From the NCBI GenBank assembly GCA_001689485.1, contig LUJQ01000021.1, positions 61,210 to 125,209 on the forward strand: a stretch of 64,000 bases of DNA. The letters run 5' to 3'. The translations under genes and the position numbers were made by a program. Origin of the DNA: Bacteroidales bacterium M6. GTDB lineage: Bacteria > Bacteroidota > Bacteroidia > Bacteroidales > Muribaculaceae. Positions 42,683 through 50,520 of the stretch are shown here, one piece after another; position 1 is the stretch's first letter; the number at the start of each line of letters is the position of its first letter. Below the pieces are notes generated by a model. That model ran no database searches. It had not been told where the DNA came from and saw only the letters and a list, made by a program, of their open reading frames with translations.

Positions 42683-44926
42683 TCAGTAGGGACGGGCCTG
42701 ACGCAGGCCGCCTGCATTATTGCGGGGCGAGGAAGAGTTGCGGCGGGCGTTGTTATATTGCGAACCGTTACCCCAGGCATCCTCTTCGAAGTAGTTCTGA
42801 CCGAACCCTTCGTCATCCTCGTAATATTCCTCGTCGTCACGATCGCGGTTGTCATTGTTGCGGTCGCGGGTCTTCGGTTTGTTCTTCTTTATATCCTCAG
42901 GCTTCTGCATATCCACCGCTGTTTCAAACAGCGCCCACTCCTGGTCAATATCCCAGTTCTTGCGCAGATTCAGCTTTTTAGGGAAATAAAATACATCTTC
43001 CGGCTGGATTGAATCGGCCAGATTCCCGGTGTCCCATCGCCCGTTATGGTTTGCATCAACAAACGCACGGGCATAATAAGTTCCGGGGGTAACGAAATTG
43101 AACACTGCCGAACCGTTGCGCACAGTGGCCGTATCGACCACGGCATCCTGCTGCGACAGCAGTTCCACCACCACTGAGGCGGAATCACCCAGCAGCCCCA
43201 GGTCTGTTATATCGAAGATTATGTTTCCATAGTCCTCCTGCAATTTCACCTTGAATTCATGGGTGAATTCCTTTATCCACTGGCCATAAATATCCGTTAT
43301 TGCAAGTGAGTCGGCAGTGAAACGATAGCGTTCCCCCTCTTTCCATTTCGCCGTCAGGTTATATCTGCGGATATTGGCGGTATCCTGCGTCAGCACTACA
43401 TCAGGCACTACATTCCAAAGGGTATCGACGGCAATTTCAAGACGCCACCCCGCCGAATCTATGTGCTCCACCGGCTTCGCGGCCTCAAACACCACAGGCA
43501 TATGCAAATCCTGCTGTGTGGAACTTACGGCTTTGAATTCCAGCAATGGAATCTTCGGAGCCGGTGGCACCGTGTCGGCGGCAACACCGTCAGCCGGCGC
43601 GGCAGCATCTGGCAACTCGGATATTATCCCCGGAGAAGTTCCGACAACGGTATCTGAAACCTCATCCTGATTATTTTTACCTTTGTTTCTGGCACGCTCC
43701 TTCTCCTGTTTCTTACGCTCTTTCTCGCGGGCTTTTTCCTCCTCCTTGGCTTTCTTTTCCTGTTCCTTGCGCTCACGTTCCTCCTCGCGTGCCTTGGCCT
43801 TTTCAGCCTGGCGGGTAGCGCCCTTGATGAAAAGTTTCAGTGTATCCGTTGTCCACGACAGCTGTTCGAGCGAGTCGGTTTTAAGATATCGTGCCGATAC
43901 CAGGATCGAATCCTGTGTCAGCAACATGGTGTCGCGCATCCAGTAAACCAGCGAATCCAACCCTTCGCGTGCTTCAAGCACGGAAAGGTCAAGCAGTTTG
44001 CGCCCTGCCAAGGGGCCGTTGATTACCGTTATATCGGGCAGGGAGTCGGATTTTGCCCCGAACTTGAACGTTGCCCGTTCGCGGTCGGTACGCTCGTATT
44101 CGCGCAGATACTGCGGCTTGTAATTCTCGTTAAACCAAGTGAGCAACAAGTCGTCAGGGAGATAATGCCACGCCGTACGGGTCACAATCGAATCCTCGCC
44201 CAGCGAGGACTTCAATGTGTCGGCAACCTCCACGCTCTCGACCGACGGCGATACGGTCACCGTGGAGAAAGCTATATTCTCCGACCGATCCCAGCGCCAG
44301 TCGCGGTTACGGTCGTCGATTGCGAAAATATTATATGTCCCCGGCTTGAGGTTGCGGATGGTGAACTGCCCGTATTGATTCGTTTTAGCCACACGCTCAA
44401 GGGGCAGCGTCCGCACAGCAGTGTCCGACAGGTTACTATAAACCCCTACCACCATACCTTGGGCGGGTTCGAGGTTGCGTGCCTCGAAAACCATACCTGA
44501 GATACGAAGCGTGTCGATGGCGTCACCTGTGGAAAAGTCCATGGCGAACCCGTCGAGGATATTACCCTCGTTGAGGTCGCGTATCGCATCGGAAAAATCA
44601 AGTGTATAGGTAGTGTTTGGCACCAGGCTGTCACGCAATTCCACCGTAAGACGGCGCCCGTTGGCATTTACCGAAGGTTGCTGGGTCTGGGCAGGCGACA
44701 CCACGAGTTTGTTAGCTATATCCTCGAGCTTGATGTTCTCATTAAAAAACAAATCTACTTTGGGACGCGTAACCCCTGTTGTGCCCGGCGCGGGATTCGC
44801 ACGCACAAACTCGGGGGGTACCTCGTCACGAGGCCCCCCTTCGGGACGCCCAATCGAGGCACACGCCGCCACCAGCGAGGCCAAAGCCCCGGCTATGGTT
44901 AGACGCATCCAATCGGCAGCTTTCAC
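42683..44926 (-). CDS. Large Ig-like-domain (Big_5) lipoprotein
   Basis: A 747-residue exported lipoprotein with the lipid-accepting Cys in SLVAACAS (about residue 22). The Ig-like domain at about 35-130 has the Big_5 hallmark NPAPGTTGVTRPKVDLFFNE. A prealbumin-like repeat follows (VVGVYSNLSDTAV, KTNQYGQFTIRNLKPGTYNI). In the middle (about 370-420) is a very charged Lys/Glu/Arg run that probably forms a single long helix. The C-terminus has another carboxypeptidase-regulatory-like domain (TPGTYYARAFVDANHNGRWD) and a disordered Asp/Glu/Asn tail. Relatives are annotated as Ig-like domain-containing proteins of unknown role. The next gene upstream is tRNA-Arg on the same strand. Confidence 0.82.
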   Translation of the reverse strand: MKAADWMRLTIAGALASLVAACASIGRPEGGPRDEVPPEFVRANPAPGTTGVTRPKVDLFFNENIKLEDIANKLVVSPAQTQQPSVNANGRRLTVELRDSLVPNTTYTLDFSDAIRDLNEGNILDGFAMDFSTGDAIDTLRISGMVFEARNLEPAQGMVVGVYSNLSDTAVRTLPLERVAKTNQYGQFTIRNLKPGTYNIFAIDDRNRDWRWDRSENIAFSTVTVSPSVESVEVADTLKSSLGEDSIVTRTAWHYLPDDLLLTWFNENYKPQYLREYERTDRERATFKFGAKSDSLPDITVINGPLAGRKLLDLSVLEAREGLDSLVYWMRDTMLLTQDSILVSARYLKTDSLEQLSWTTDTLKLFIKGATRQAEKAKAREEERERKEQEKKAKEEEKAREKERKKQEKERARNKGKNNQDEVSDTVVGTSPGIISELPDAAAPADGVAADTVPPAPKIPLLEFKAVSSTQQDLHMPVVFEAAKPVEHIDSAGWRLEIAVDTLWNVVPDVVLTQDTANIRRYNLTAKWKEGERYRFTADSLAITDIYGQWIKEFTHEFKVKLQEDYGNIIFDITDLGLLGDSASVVVELLSQQDAVVDTATVRNGSAVFNFVTPGTYYARAFVDANHNGRWDTGNLADSIQPEDVFYFPKKLNLRKNWDIDQEWALFETAVDMQKPEDIKKNKPKTRDRNNDNRDRDDEEYYEDDEGFGQNYFEEDAWGNGSQYNNARRNSSSPRNNAGGLRQARPY

Positions 44927-44947
44927 TCTGAAAACGGTATTACATGT

Positions 44948-44984
44948 AAAAAGGTGTTTAAATAGAACAACATTTAAACACCTT
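44948..44984 (-). terminator. Terminator of the tRNA-Arg gene
   Basis: On the minus strand a 13-bp perfect stem (44972-44984 with 44951-44963) with an 8-base loop is followed by TTTTTAC. It lies 37 bases downstream of the tRNA and just upstream of the Ig-like lipoprotein gene. Confidence 0.8.
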
Positions 44985-45021
44985 GGGTTTTACTTTCTTG
45001 AAGCATTTGGCGCTTCCGTCG

Positions 45022-45093
45022 TACCCCGGAGCAGAATCGAACTGCTATCAAAAGTTTAGGAAACTTCTATTCTATCCGTTGAACTACCGGGGC
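45022..45093 (-). tRNA. tRNA-Arg (anticodon CCT)
   Basis: A 72-base cloverleaf without encoded CCA. The acceptor stem is GCCCCGG with CCGGGGT (first pair G-U), the D stem GTTC/GAAT, the anticodon stem GAAGT/ACTTT with loop TTCCTAA, and the T arm AGCAG-TTCGATT-CTGCT; the discriminator base is A. Anticodon CCT decodes AGG. A -7 box lies 28 bases upstream and a terminator 37 bases downstream. Confidence 0.93.
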
Positions 45094-45121
45094 ATTCACT
45101 GCATCGCAGTCATTCACACCA

Positions 45122-45129
45122 CAAAGTTA
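45122..45129 (-). promoter_or_regulatory. -7 box of the tRNA-Arg gene
   Basis: Minus-strand TAACTTTG lies 28 bases before the tRNA and overlaps the stop codon of the LuxR-type gene. No -33 TTTG is visible. Confidence 0.45.
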
Positions 45130-46800
45130 CGAAAAATTTTTGTATTTCCTTAATTCTTCTTCCAACGATATTCCCGACGGCAGATTCATCTTCTGCCTCA
45201 AACGGTAGCGGCTTTTCTTTACCGAATCAGGCGAAATCCCCATTTTCTGGGCTATGTGTTTGGAATTTAACCCGGCAACGATATACTCTGCCAACCTCAG
45301 CTGCGCATCCGTGATGCCAGGGAAAGCCTCCTTCAGACTGCGGCTGAAGGTTGGGTCGGCAATGTCGGCCTCATCCCTGAAGCGGTTCCAGTCTCCTCGC
45401 AGAGCCATGTAATTCTTTATCTTGCGCCGGAACTCCAAAGCCCCGGCGGCATCAAGTTTCCGCTCCTGCTCCAAATCACCAACCGATTTTTCAATCCAGT
45501 CTATCAGTTTGTCTTTCTCCTCCATCACCATCCGCGACACCATCAGTTGCCGCTGCTTGTTGGCCACCTCTGCCTCGGCCCTGACCCGCATCACAGCCTG
45601 CCTGCGCAACCGGCCGACAAACCACAACACAATAACCATAACCACTACACAACCCGACAACAGCGCTATTGCCACATTGAGCAGGTTCTCGCGCCGGTGC
45701 TGCTTCTCGCGTCGGCGTAAATCCTCAATCGCCACACGGCCTTCCATCCTCATCACCTCCACAGGCCTGTCGTGAGTATAGATAGAATCCATCATGCCGC
45801 TGCATCGCCACGAGTAAATAAACGCACGCTCATAATTCTGCCTTCCGGCCTCAGCCAATGCCGCAATCGAAAGCACTGGAATCCCGGCGGAATGGTTGGG
45901 CAGACACCTGAGCAATGACAAAGCGCTGTCAAGATGAACCCGTAGAGAATCAGTCGCACCTTCGCTATACAAATGCATGCATATCTTCGACTCCACCCTG
46001 AGTTTCAATTCATCCACATCACGATAGCGGGCCAACAACCCGGCAGCGTCGGCAAGATGCTGATACCGCCCTGTGTCGTCGTACGACTGCAACAGCACTA
46101 GTGTGCGGAATTTCACGTTCTCGTTATCATCTGGCCATTCCCTCAGCAAACTCATTATGCTGTCGGCCACTCCTGGCGAAGAATGCCGCAGCGCTATAGC
46201 AAAATTCAACAGATTCTTCCTATAAACCTTATCCATGCCGAGCGCCACATAAAGCCGGTTGCTTTTATGCAGATATTCCACTCCATTGTCATAATCACCG
46301 ATAAAATTCAAATCTACACCGATATGCTGGTAACTTGACGCAAGCATCACGGAATCAGCCTCGGAAGCATAATATGCCACATCGTCTACCGCCCTCCTGT
46401 AACTTTCGAATATATTCCTGTCGGGAAGGCTCATCTGCAACGTTCTCATCCGCCTCACATCGTAGGCAAACCTGGATGAATCTGTGAGGCTCACCGCCCG
46501 GGCAAGCATCTCCTTTACCGAATCGCCCGAATGCAGCCATGCCGTGTGCGCCTTCCAGTAAAGCAATCTTGCGGCAGCCTGCGGATGGGCAGATTGCCGG
46601 ACGGCGCTGTCAAGTTCGTGCAGCAGCTCCAGCCTCACCGAATCAGGCCACGATTCGGCATAACTGTATTCAAGAAGCCTAACCAGCGAATCAGAGACAC
46701 AATCTGTCGGCGGCCATTTGAACCACCTGTCGGAAGGAGCCTGCTCAGAGCATGAACAGACAGCACACAGCAAAACCACAAGCAGTGTAAAATTTCTCAT
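45127..46800 (-). CDS. Membrane-anchored TPR sensor with C-terminal LuxR-type HTH
   Basis: A 557-residue protein with a signal sequence ending in a lipobox-like VCSCS (Cys about 15-17), a long helical TPR-type sensor region (about 30-360, for example SYQHIGVDLNFIGDYDNG), one transmembrane helix (about 372-393, AIALLSGCVVVMVIVLWFV), a cytoplasmic coiled coil, and a LuxR-type helix-turn-helix at about 495-545 (EYIVAGLNSKHIAQKMGISP, then KSRYRLRQKM). The layout would place the sensor outside and the DNA-binding domain inside, a one-component transmembrane regulator; such TPR-TM-LuxR proteins are common in Bacteroidales. It diverges from a secreted-protein gene, a plausible target. Its -7 box TAACTTTG (plus 46805-46812) ends 4 bases before the ATG. 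Confidence 0.85.
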   Translation of the reverse strand: MRNFTLLVVLLCAVCSCSEQAPSDRWFKWPPTDCVSDSLVRLLEYSYAESWPDSVRLELLHELDSAVRQSAHPQAAARLLYWKAHTAWLHSGDSVKEMLARAVSLTDSSRFAYDVRRMRTLQMSLPDRNIFESYRRAVDDVAYYASEADSVMLASSYQHIGVDLNFIGDYDNGVEYLHKSNRLYVALGMDKVYRKNLLNFAIALRHSSPGVADSIMSLLREWPDDNENVKFRTLVLLQSYDDTGRYQHLADAAGLLARYRDVDELKLRVESKICMHLYSEGATDSLRVHLDSALSLLRCLPNHSAGIPVLSIAALAEAGRQNYERAFIYSWRCSGMMDSIYTHDRPVEVMRMEGRVAIEDLRRREKQHRRENLLNVAIALLSGCVVVMVIVLWFVGRLRRQAVMRVRAEAEVANKQRQLMVSRMVMEEKDKLIDWIEKSVGDLEQERKLDAAGALEFRRKIKNYMALRGDWNRFRDEADIADPTFSRSLKEAFPGITDAQLRLAEYIVAGLNSKHIAQKMGISPDSVKKSRYRLRQKMNLPSGISLEEELRKYKNFS

Positions 46801-46804
46801 GGCT

Positions 46805-46812
46805 CAAAGTTA
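46805..46812 (-). promoter_or_regulatory. -7 box abutting the LuxR-type regulator start codon
   Basis: Minus-strand TAACTTTG ends 4 bases before the ATG at 46800, the same spacing as at queA. Transcription from it would give a leaderless mRNA. No TTTG is seen at the -33 position. Confidence 0.5.
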
Positions 46813-46871
46813 ACACTTAAAACCTGCAGAACCCATTAAAATCCAACAATGTCCACCCTGTGTCTACCTGA

Positions 46872-46879
46872 TATATTTG
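46872..46879 (+). promoter_or_regulatory. -7 box of the secreted-protein gene
   Basis: TATATTTG is an exact TAnnTTTG match, 60 bases before the ATG at 46940. The -33 position lacks TTTG, as would be expected if an activator such as the adjacent LuxR-type protein is needed. Confidence 0.5.
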
Positions 46880-46939
46880 CACTTGCACCTGCCTGCGACT
46901 TACCTTAGCGGCAACCAAACCATATTATATCTCACAACA

Positions 46940-49063
46940 ATGGAATATCATCGAATCCTGATGCTTATGTCACTCGCACTCCCTATGTGGATGCATGCCG
47001 GCATAACCGAACCTGTAGCCGACGGGGCACCGGTCACGGTGACAGTAAAAGTCAACGCCGACCCCGGCAGTTTCCAACCCGTTGAAGCCATCGCATTCAA
47101 TGCCGAGGGAAGCTATTCCGAGTATATGGACGAAGGCGAGCCCAAGGAGGCTTTCACATTCAACCTGCCACAAGGGGAATTTGACTTCGCCGTTTTCTTT
47201 TCAAAGATAGCTCCCGATTATATGTTCGGTTCAACCGGTGATGTGATCGTCATACTCGAACAAATCATGGTTGACAACGACATGACACTGACGGCCGACC
47301 CTCTCACGGCGACACATCATATACGCTTCACCTCACTCAACCCCGACGGAACTCAATCAAAAGTTAAAACTATATGCTACAAGGCCGAAGGGAGCGACGA
47401 ATATGATGTGGTTGACGAGGGGAATGTAAAAACCATGGCCTATGACACGCGGCTGCGAAACATCGACTATGGCTTCACCTGCTATTGGAAAATGATGCTT
47501 GATCCAGGATCGATTGTCGAAACCGGCCCATCGCTGAAAATCAATGCCGAACGGCTGACCGACATCCATGTCACACCACTCAGCAACCGCTACGTGGCCG
47601 GTCAAAACCGCGCGATATGGGGTAACGATGCCGTCTATCTTACGGAATTCAGATGCAAGGGTTCTTTTGACGGGGAGATTAAAAATGACGAGTCAAGATA
47701 TTATTCCATCAACTCAGCCTTAAAGCCCTCGGCAAGTTCCAATTCCGAGCCGTCAGACCAACCATACATTCTTCAATGGGAACCTATGTGGGGAAACATG
47801 ATGGAAGACAGCAAAATCACCATGCGCTCAGCAACCCCCGAAACGCACACCATAATGTACTGCCCAAATCATGATGACTATCTGCCCGGAAATCCCGCAG
47901 TAAACATCTCGTTTGCCTATCTTGACAAAATCACCCGTTTCGAATATGGATGGAACGAGACCCTTGTTCAGGAACGCCCGCTGTGCCTCGTCAGCGAAAC
48001 GCACAACCCATACGTAATCCTGCCTCAAGGCGCCTACGTTTATGAAACGCCCGGTGGCGAGACCAAAGCAAACTTCCCCGGAAATGAAGCCTACATGTTT
48101 GAATGGGACAAAGTTTTCAAAGGCGATTGTGTGCCTTGGCTGAAATTCATGATACATGGATTTTACGACGAGAAAGCCGACCTCATCCACAAGGAAACCA
48201 CAATCTACTTCTCGGGACTGAACGCGGAATCGCGAAGCGACAGTTATAACATAAAGGCGACCCTTAACGGCATCGAGGCCGATGATGACTTCGACAGCTG
48301 GCTTTCCCAACTTCCTCCGGGAGGAAACCTGCACATATCATTCGCAAGCGAAGAAGTGGAAATATCCGGAACCAAAGGGCAGAATTCAACCGAAATACGT
48401 ATAAACCGCGACACAGGCGACGAATATGCGCCAACCCTTACAATGCTTCAGATGAAAAACAGCCAGGGATTGCTCACAAACCGTTTTTCAACGCCTCACG
48501 ACGGTCTGGTAAGCTTCTCTTGCGGCGACTTCAATTTCACTACCGACCCCGGAAACCCCTACAAGACATGGTTTGAATATGCCGACACGGAAGTCAAAGT
48601 GTCATACTCCGCGAATGGCCGGGATGAATGGCACGAAATGCCAATTGACGAAATCAGCGAACTCATGTACCTGCCGGGCTTCGGGAAACACTATCAGGCA
48701 GATTTATCGGCAATAACCGAACCGGGTCCCAACGGATGGTATGACCTCCGGTTCCTGTTCACTGATTTATCAGGCAACACTATGGAGCAGACCATAAGCC
48801 CGGCATTCTGCATAGAAAGCATGTCATCGGTAATTCCTGTAATCACCCCACAGGAAATAACGTTCAGAAAAGAGCACCGCACATTGCATATCCTCGGCGC
48901 GTCAGCCCCGTTAGTGGAAATCTACACCATGTCAGGGCTAAGGATTTTCGCAGGGCACACAAACACCGTCAAACTCGAGCAATTCCCTTGCGCAACATAT
49001 ATAGTCAGATGCACAACCACTGATGGAGACATCGTAACCAACAAACTGTTTGTTTCGGAATAA
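46940..49063 (+). CDS. Secreted multidomain protein with T9SS type A-like C-terminal tail
   Basis: A 707-residue exported protein with a short signal peptide (MLMSLALPMWMHAG, cleavage about residue 21). The body is beta-rich with no family I recognise. The last 75 residues resemble the Por-type (type A) sorting domain: VEIYTMSGLRIFAG, then a spacer, LEQFPCATYIVRC and a final NKLFVSE, matching the pattern of a turn, a hydrophobic strand with G/CxYIVRV, and a closing strand. That tail directs proteins through the type IX system in Bacteroidetes; whether this genome encodes that system cannot be seen here. Start at ATG 46940, which begins the signal; the frame is open upstream to 46877. Confidence 0.72.
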   Translation: MEYHRILMLMSLALPMWMHAGITEPVADGAPVTVTVKVNADPGSFQPVEAIAFNAEGSYSEYMDEGEPKEAFTFNLPQGEFDFAVFFSKIAPDYMFGSTGDVIVILEQIMVDNDMTLTADPLTATHHIRFTSLNPDGTQSKVKTICYKAEGSDEYDVVDEGNVKTMAYDTRLRNIDYGFTCYWKMMLDPGSIVETGPSLKINAERLTDIHVTPLSNRYVAGQNRAIWGNDAVYLTEFRCKGSFDGEIKNDESRYYSINSALKPSASSNSEPSDQPYILQWEPMWGNMMEDSKITMRSATPETHTIMYCPNHDDYLPGNPAVNISFAYLDKITRFEYGWNETLVQERPLCLVSETHNPYVILPQGAYVYETPGGETKANFPGNEAYMFEWDKVFKGDCVPWLKFMIHGFYDEKADLIHKETTIYFSGLNAESRSDSYNIKATLNGIEADDDFDSWLSQLPPGGNLHISFASEEVEISGTKGQNSTEIRINRDTGDEYAPTLTMLQMKNSQGLLTNRFSTPHDGLVSFSCGDFNFTTDPGNPYKTWFEYADTEVKVSYSANGRDEWHEMPIDEISELMYLPGFGKHYQADLSAITEPGPNGWYDLRFLFTDLSGNTMEQTISPAFCIESMSSVIPVITPQEITFRKEHRTLHILGASAPLVEIYTMSGLRIFAGHTNTVKLEQFPCATYIVRCTTTDGDIVTNKLFVSE

Positions 49064-49079
49064 GTCTTAAAAACACCGT

Positions 49080-49143
49080 AAAATCACGGCATCCCCGCCA
49101 GGCATGCACCATAAAGTGCAACCGGCAGGGATGCCGTGATTTT
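49080..49143. terminator. Terminator between the secreted-protein gene and folA
   Basis: A 16-bp stem (49080-49095 with 49128-49143) encloses a smaller hairpin TGCAC/GTGCA and ends in TTTT. With A-runs on the left it can serve both converging genes. Confidence 0.8.
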
Positions 49144-49165
49144 TAAGATACGTAAAAGCAGCGAT

Positions 49166-49663
49166 TTAGCTAACGCGGCTGAAGTCGATGTAGCGGTAGG
49201 TCACGCCGCAACGTTCGTCGGCTACAGGCTCGGCCATTTCGGCAATCTGCCAGCAGGAGGGGTCGATAGCAGGGAAGAATGTATCGGCATCGGCAGGTGT
49301 CGGCGCATCTATCACAGTAATCTGCAAGCGGTCAGCCAGCGGCAGGGCTTGCGCGTAAATCTCACCTCCCCCGATTATAAATGTCTCGGTATCGGACGCG
49401 CTCATCTCCAGAGCGGCCTCAAGCGAAGGTGCAGTCTCCACATTTTCGGCACGGAAACCGGCATTGCGGGTCACCACTATGTTGCGACGGTTCGGGAGCG
49501 CCCCTTTCGGAAGCGATTCGAACGTGCGGCGCCCCATCACCACGGTGTGCCCCGTTGTCAGGGCCTTGAACCGGCGCAGGTCGTCGCGCAGATGATAAAT
49601 CATGTCGCCACCACGCCCTATGGCGCCTTTGTCGGCTGTAATCGCCACTATTATTGTTACCAT
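49166..49663 (-). CDS. folA: Dihydrofolate reductase
   Basis: Reduces dihydrofolate to tetrahydrofolate with NADPH. The 165 residues show the family opening TIIVAITADKGAIGRGGDM (about residues 3-21), with MIYHLRDDLRRFK, then the NADPH-binding VVMGRRTFESLP and the IIGGGEIYAQALPLADRL block. The active-site acid is the Asp in HLRDDL. It starts 23 bases after the thyA stop, forming a thyA-folA operon that recycles the dihydrofolate made by thymidylate synthase. Confidence 0.97.
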   Translation of the reverse strand: MVTIIVAITADKGAIGRGGDMIYHLRDDLRRFKALTTGHTVVMGRRTFESLPKGALPNRRNIVVTRNAGFRAENVETAPSLEAALEMSASDTETFIIGGGEIYAQALPLADRLQITVIDAPTPADADTFFPAIDPSCWQIAEMAEPVADERCGVTYRYIDFSRVS

Positions 49664-49686
49664 AATTGAATTGCTGTCCGGTGATA

Positions 49687-50481
49687 TTAAACAGAGACCT
49701 TGGCCTTGATGTGGGGAAGGGGGTCATAGCCTTCGAGGGTGAAATCGTCGAACTTGAAATCGAAGATGCTTTTCACCTCGGGATTTATAATCATACGCGG
49801 CAAGCGGCGCGGAGTGCGTGAAAGCTGCTCCCTGACCTGTTCGAAATGGTCGTTGTAGATATGCGTGTCGCCCAAAGTGTGCACAAAATCGCCAGGCCGA
49901 AGCCCGCAAACCTGCGCCATCATCATAGTGAGCAGGGCATAGGACGCGATATTGAACGGCACACCGAGAAATGTGTCGGCACTGCGCTGATAAAGTTGTA
50001 GCGAGAGCCGGCCTTCGGCCACATAAAACTGGAAGAATGCATGACACGGGGGCAGGTTCATGTTGTCAAGGTCGGCCACATTCCAGGCGCTCACAATTAT
50101 ACGCCTCGAGTCGGGGGTTTCCTTTATCGCCTTCACAGCCTCGGAAACCTGGTCGACAAAGCCACCGTCATACCGTGGCCACGAACGCCACTGATAACCG
50201 TAGATATGCCCCAGGTCGCCATTTTCGTCGGCCCACTCGTTCCATATGCGCACCCCGTTTTCCTGAAGATATTTCACATTGGTGTCGCCTTTGAGGAACC
50301 ACAGCAGCTCATGGATTATGGATTTCAGATGCAGCTTCTTTGTTGTGAGCAGGGGGAAACCTTCTTCGAGATTGAAACGCATCTGGTAGCCGAACACACT
50401 GCGCGTGCCGGTGCCTGTGCGGTCTGATTTCTGCACACCGTTATCCATGATGTGTTGCAGCAGGTCGAGATATTGTCGCAT
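49687..50481 (-). CDS. thyA: Thymidylate synthase
   Basis: Makes dTMP from dUMP with methylene-tetrahydrofolate. The 264-residue length equals the E. coli enzyme. Visible are TGTGTRSVFGYQMRF (about residues 22-36), YGYQWRSWP, the catalytic Cys in LPPCHAFFQFYV (about Cys146), RSADTFLGVPFNIASYALL and the C-terminal PHIKAKVSV. The ATG at 50481 is chosen because the seven residues upstream in the same frame are outside the family. First gene of the thyA-folA pair. Confidence 0.98.
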   Translation of the reverse strand: MRQYLDLLQHIMDNGVQKSDRTGTGTRSVFGYQMRFNLEEGFPLLTTKKLHLKSIIHELLWFLKGDTNVKYLQENGVRIWNEWADENGDLGHIYGYQWRSWPRYDGGFVDQVSEAVKAIKETPDSRRIIVSAWNVADLDNMNLPPCHAFFQFYVAEGRLSLQLYQRSADTFLGVPFNIASYALLTMMMAQVCGLRPGDFVHTLGDTHIYNDHFEQVREQLSRTPRRLPRMIINPEVKSIFDFKFDDFTLEGYDPLPHIKAKVSV

Positions 50482-50520
50482 TATTTTCTGTTCTTTTATC
50501 AATTTAATACAACGGGGTGG

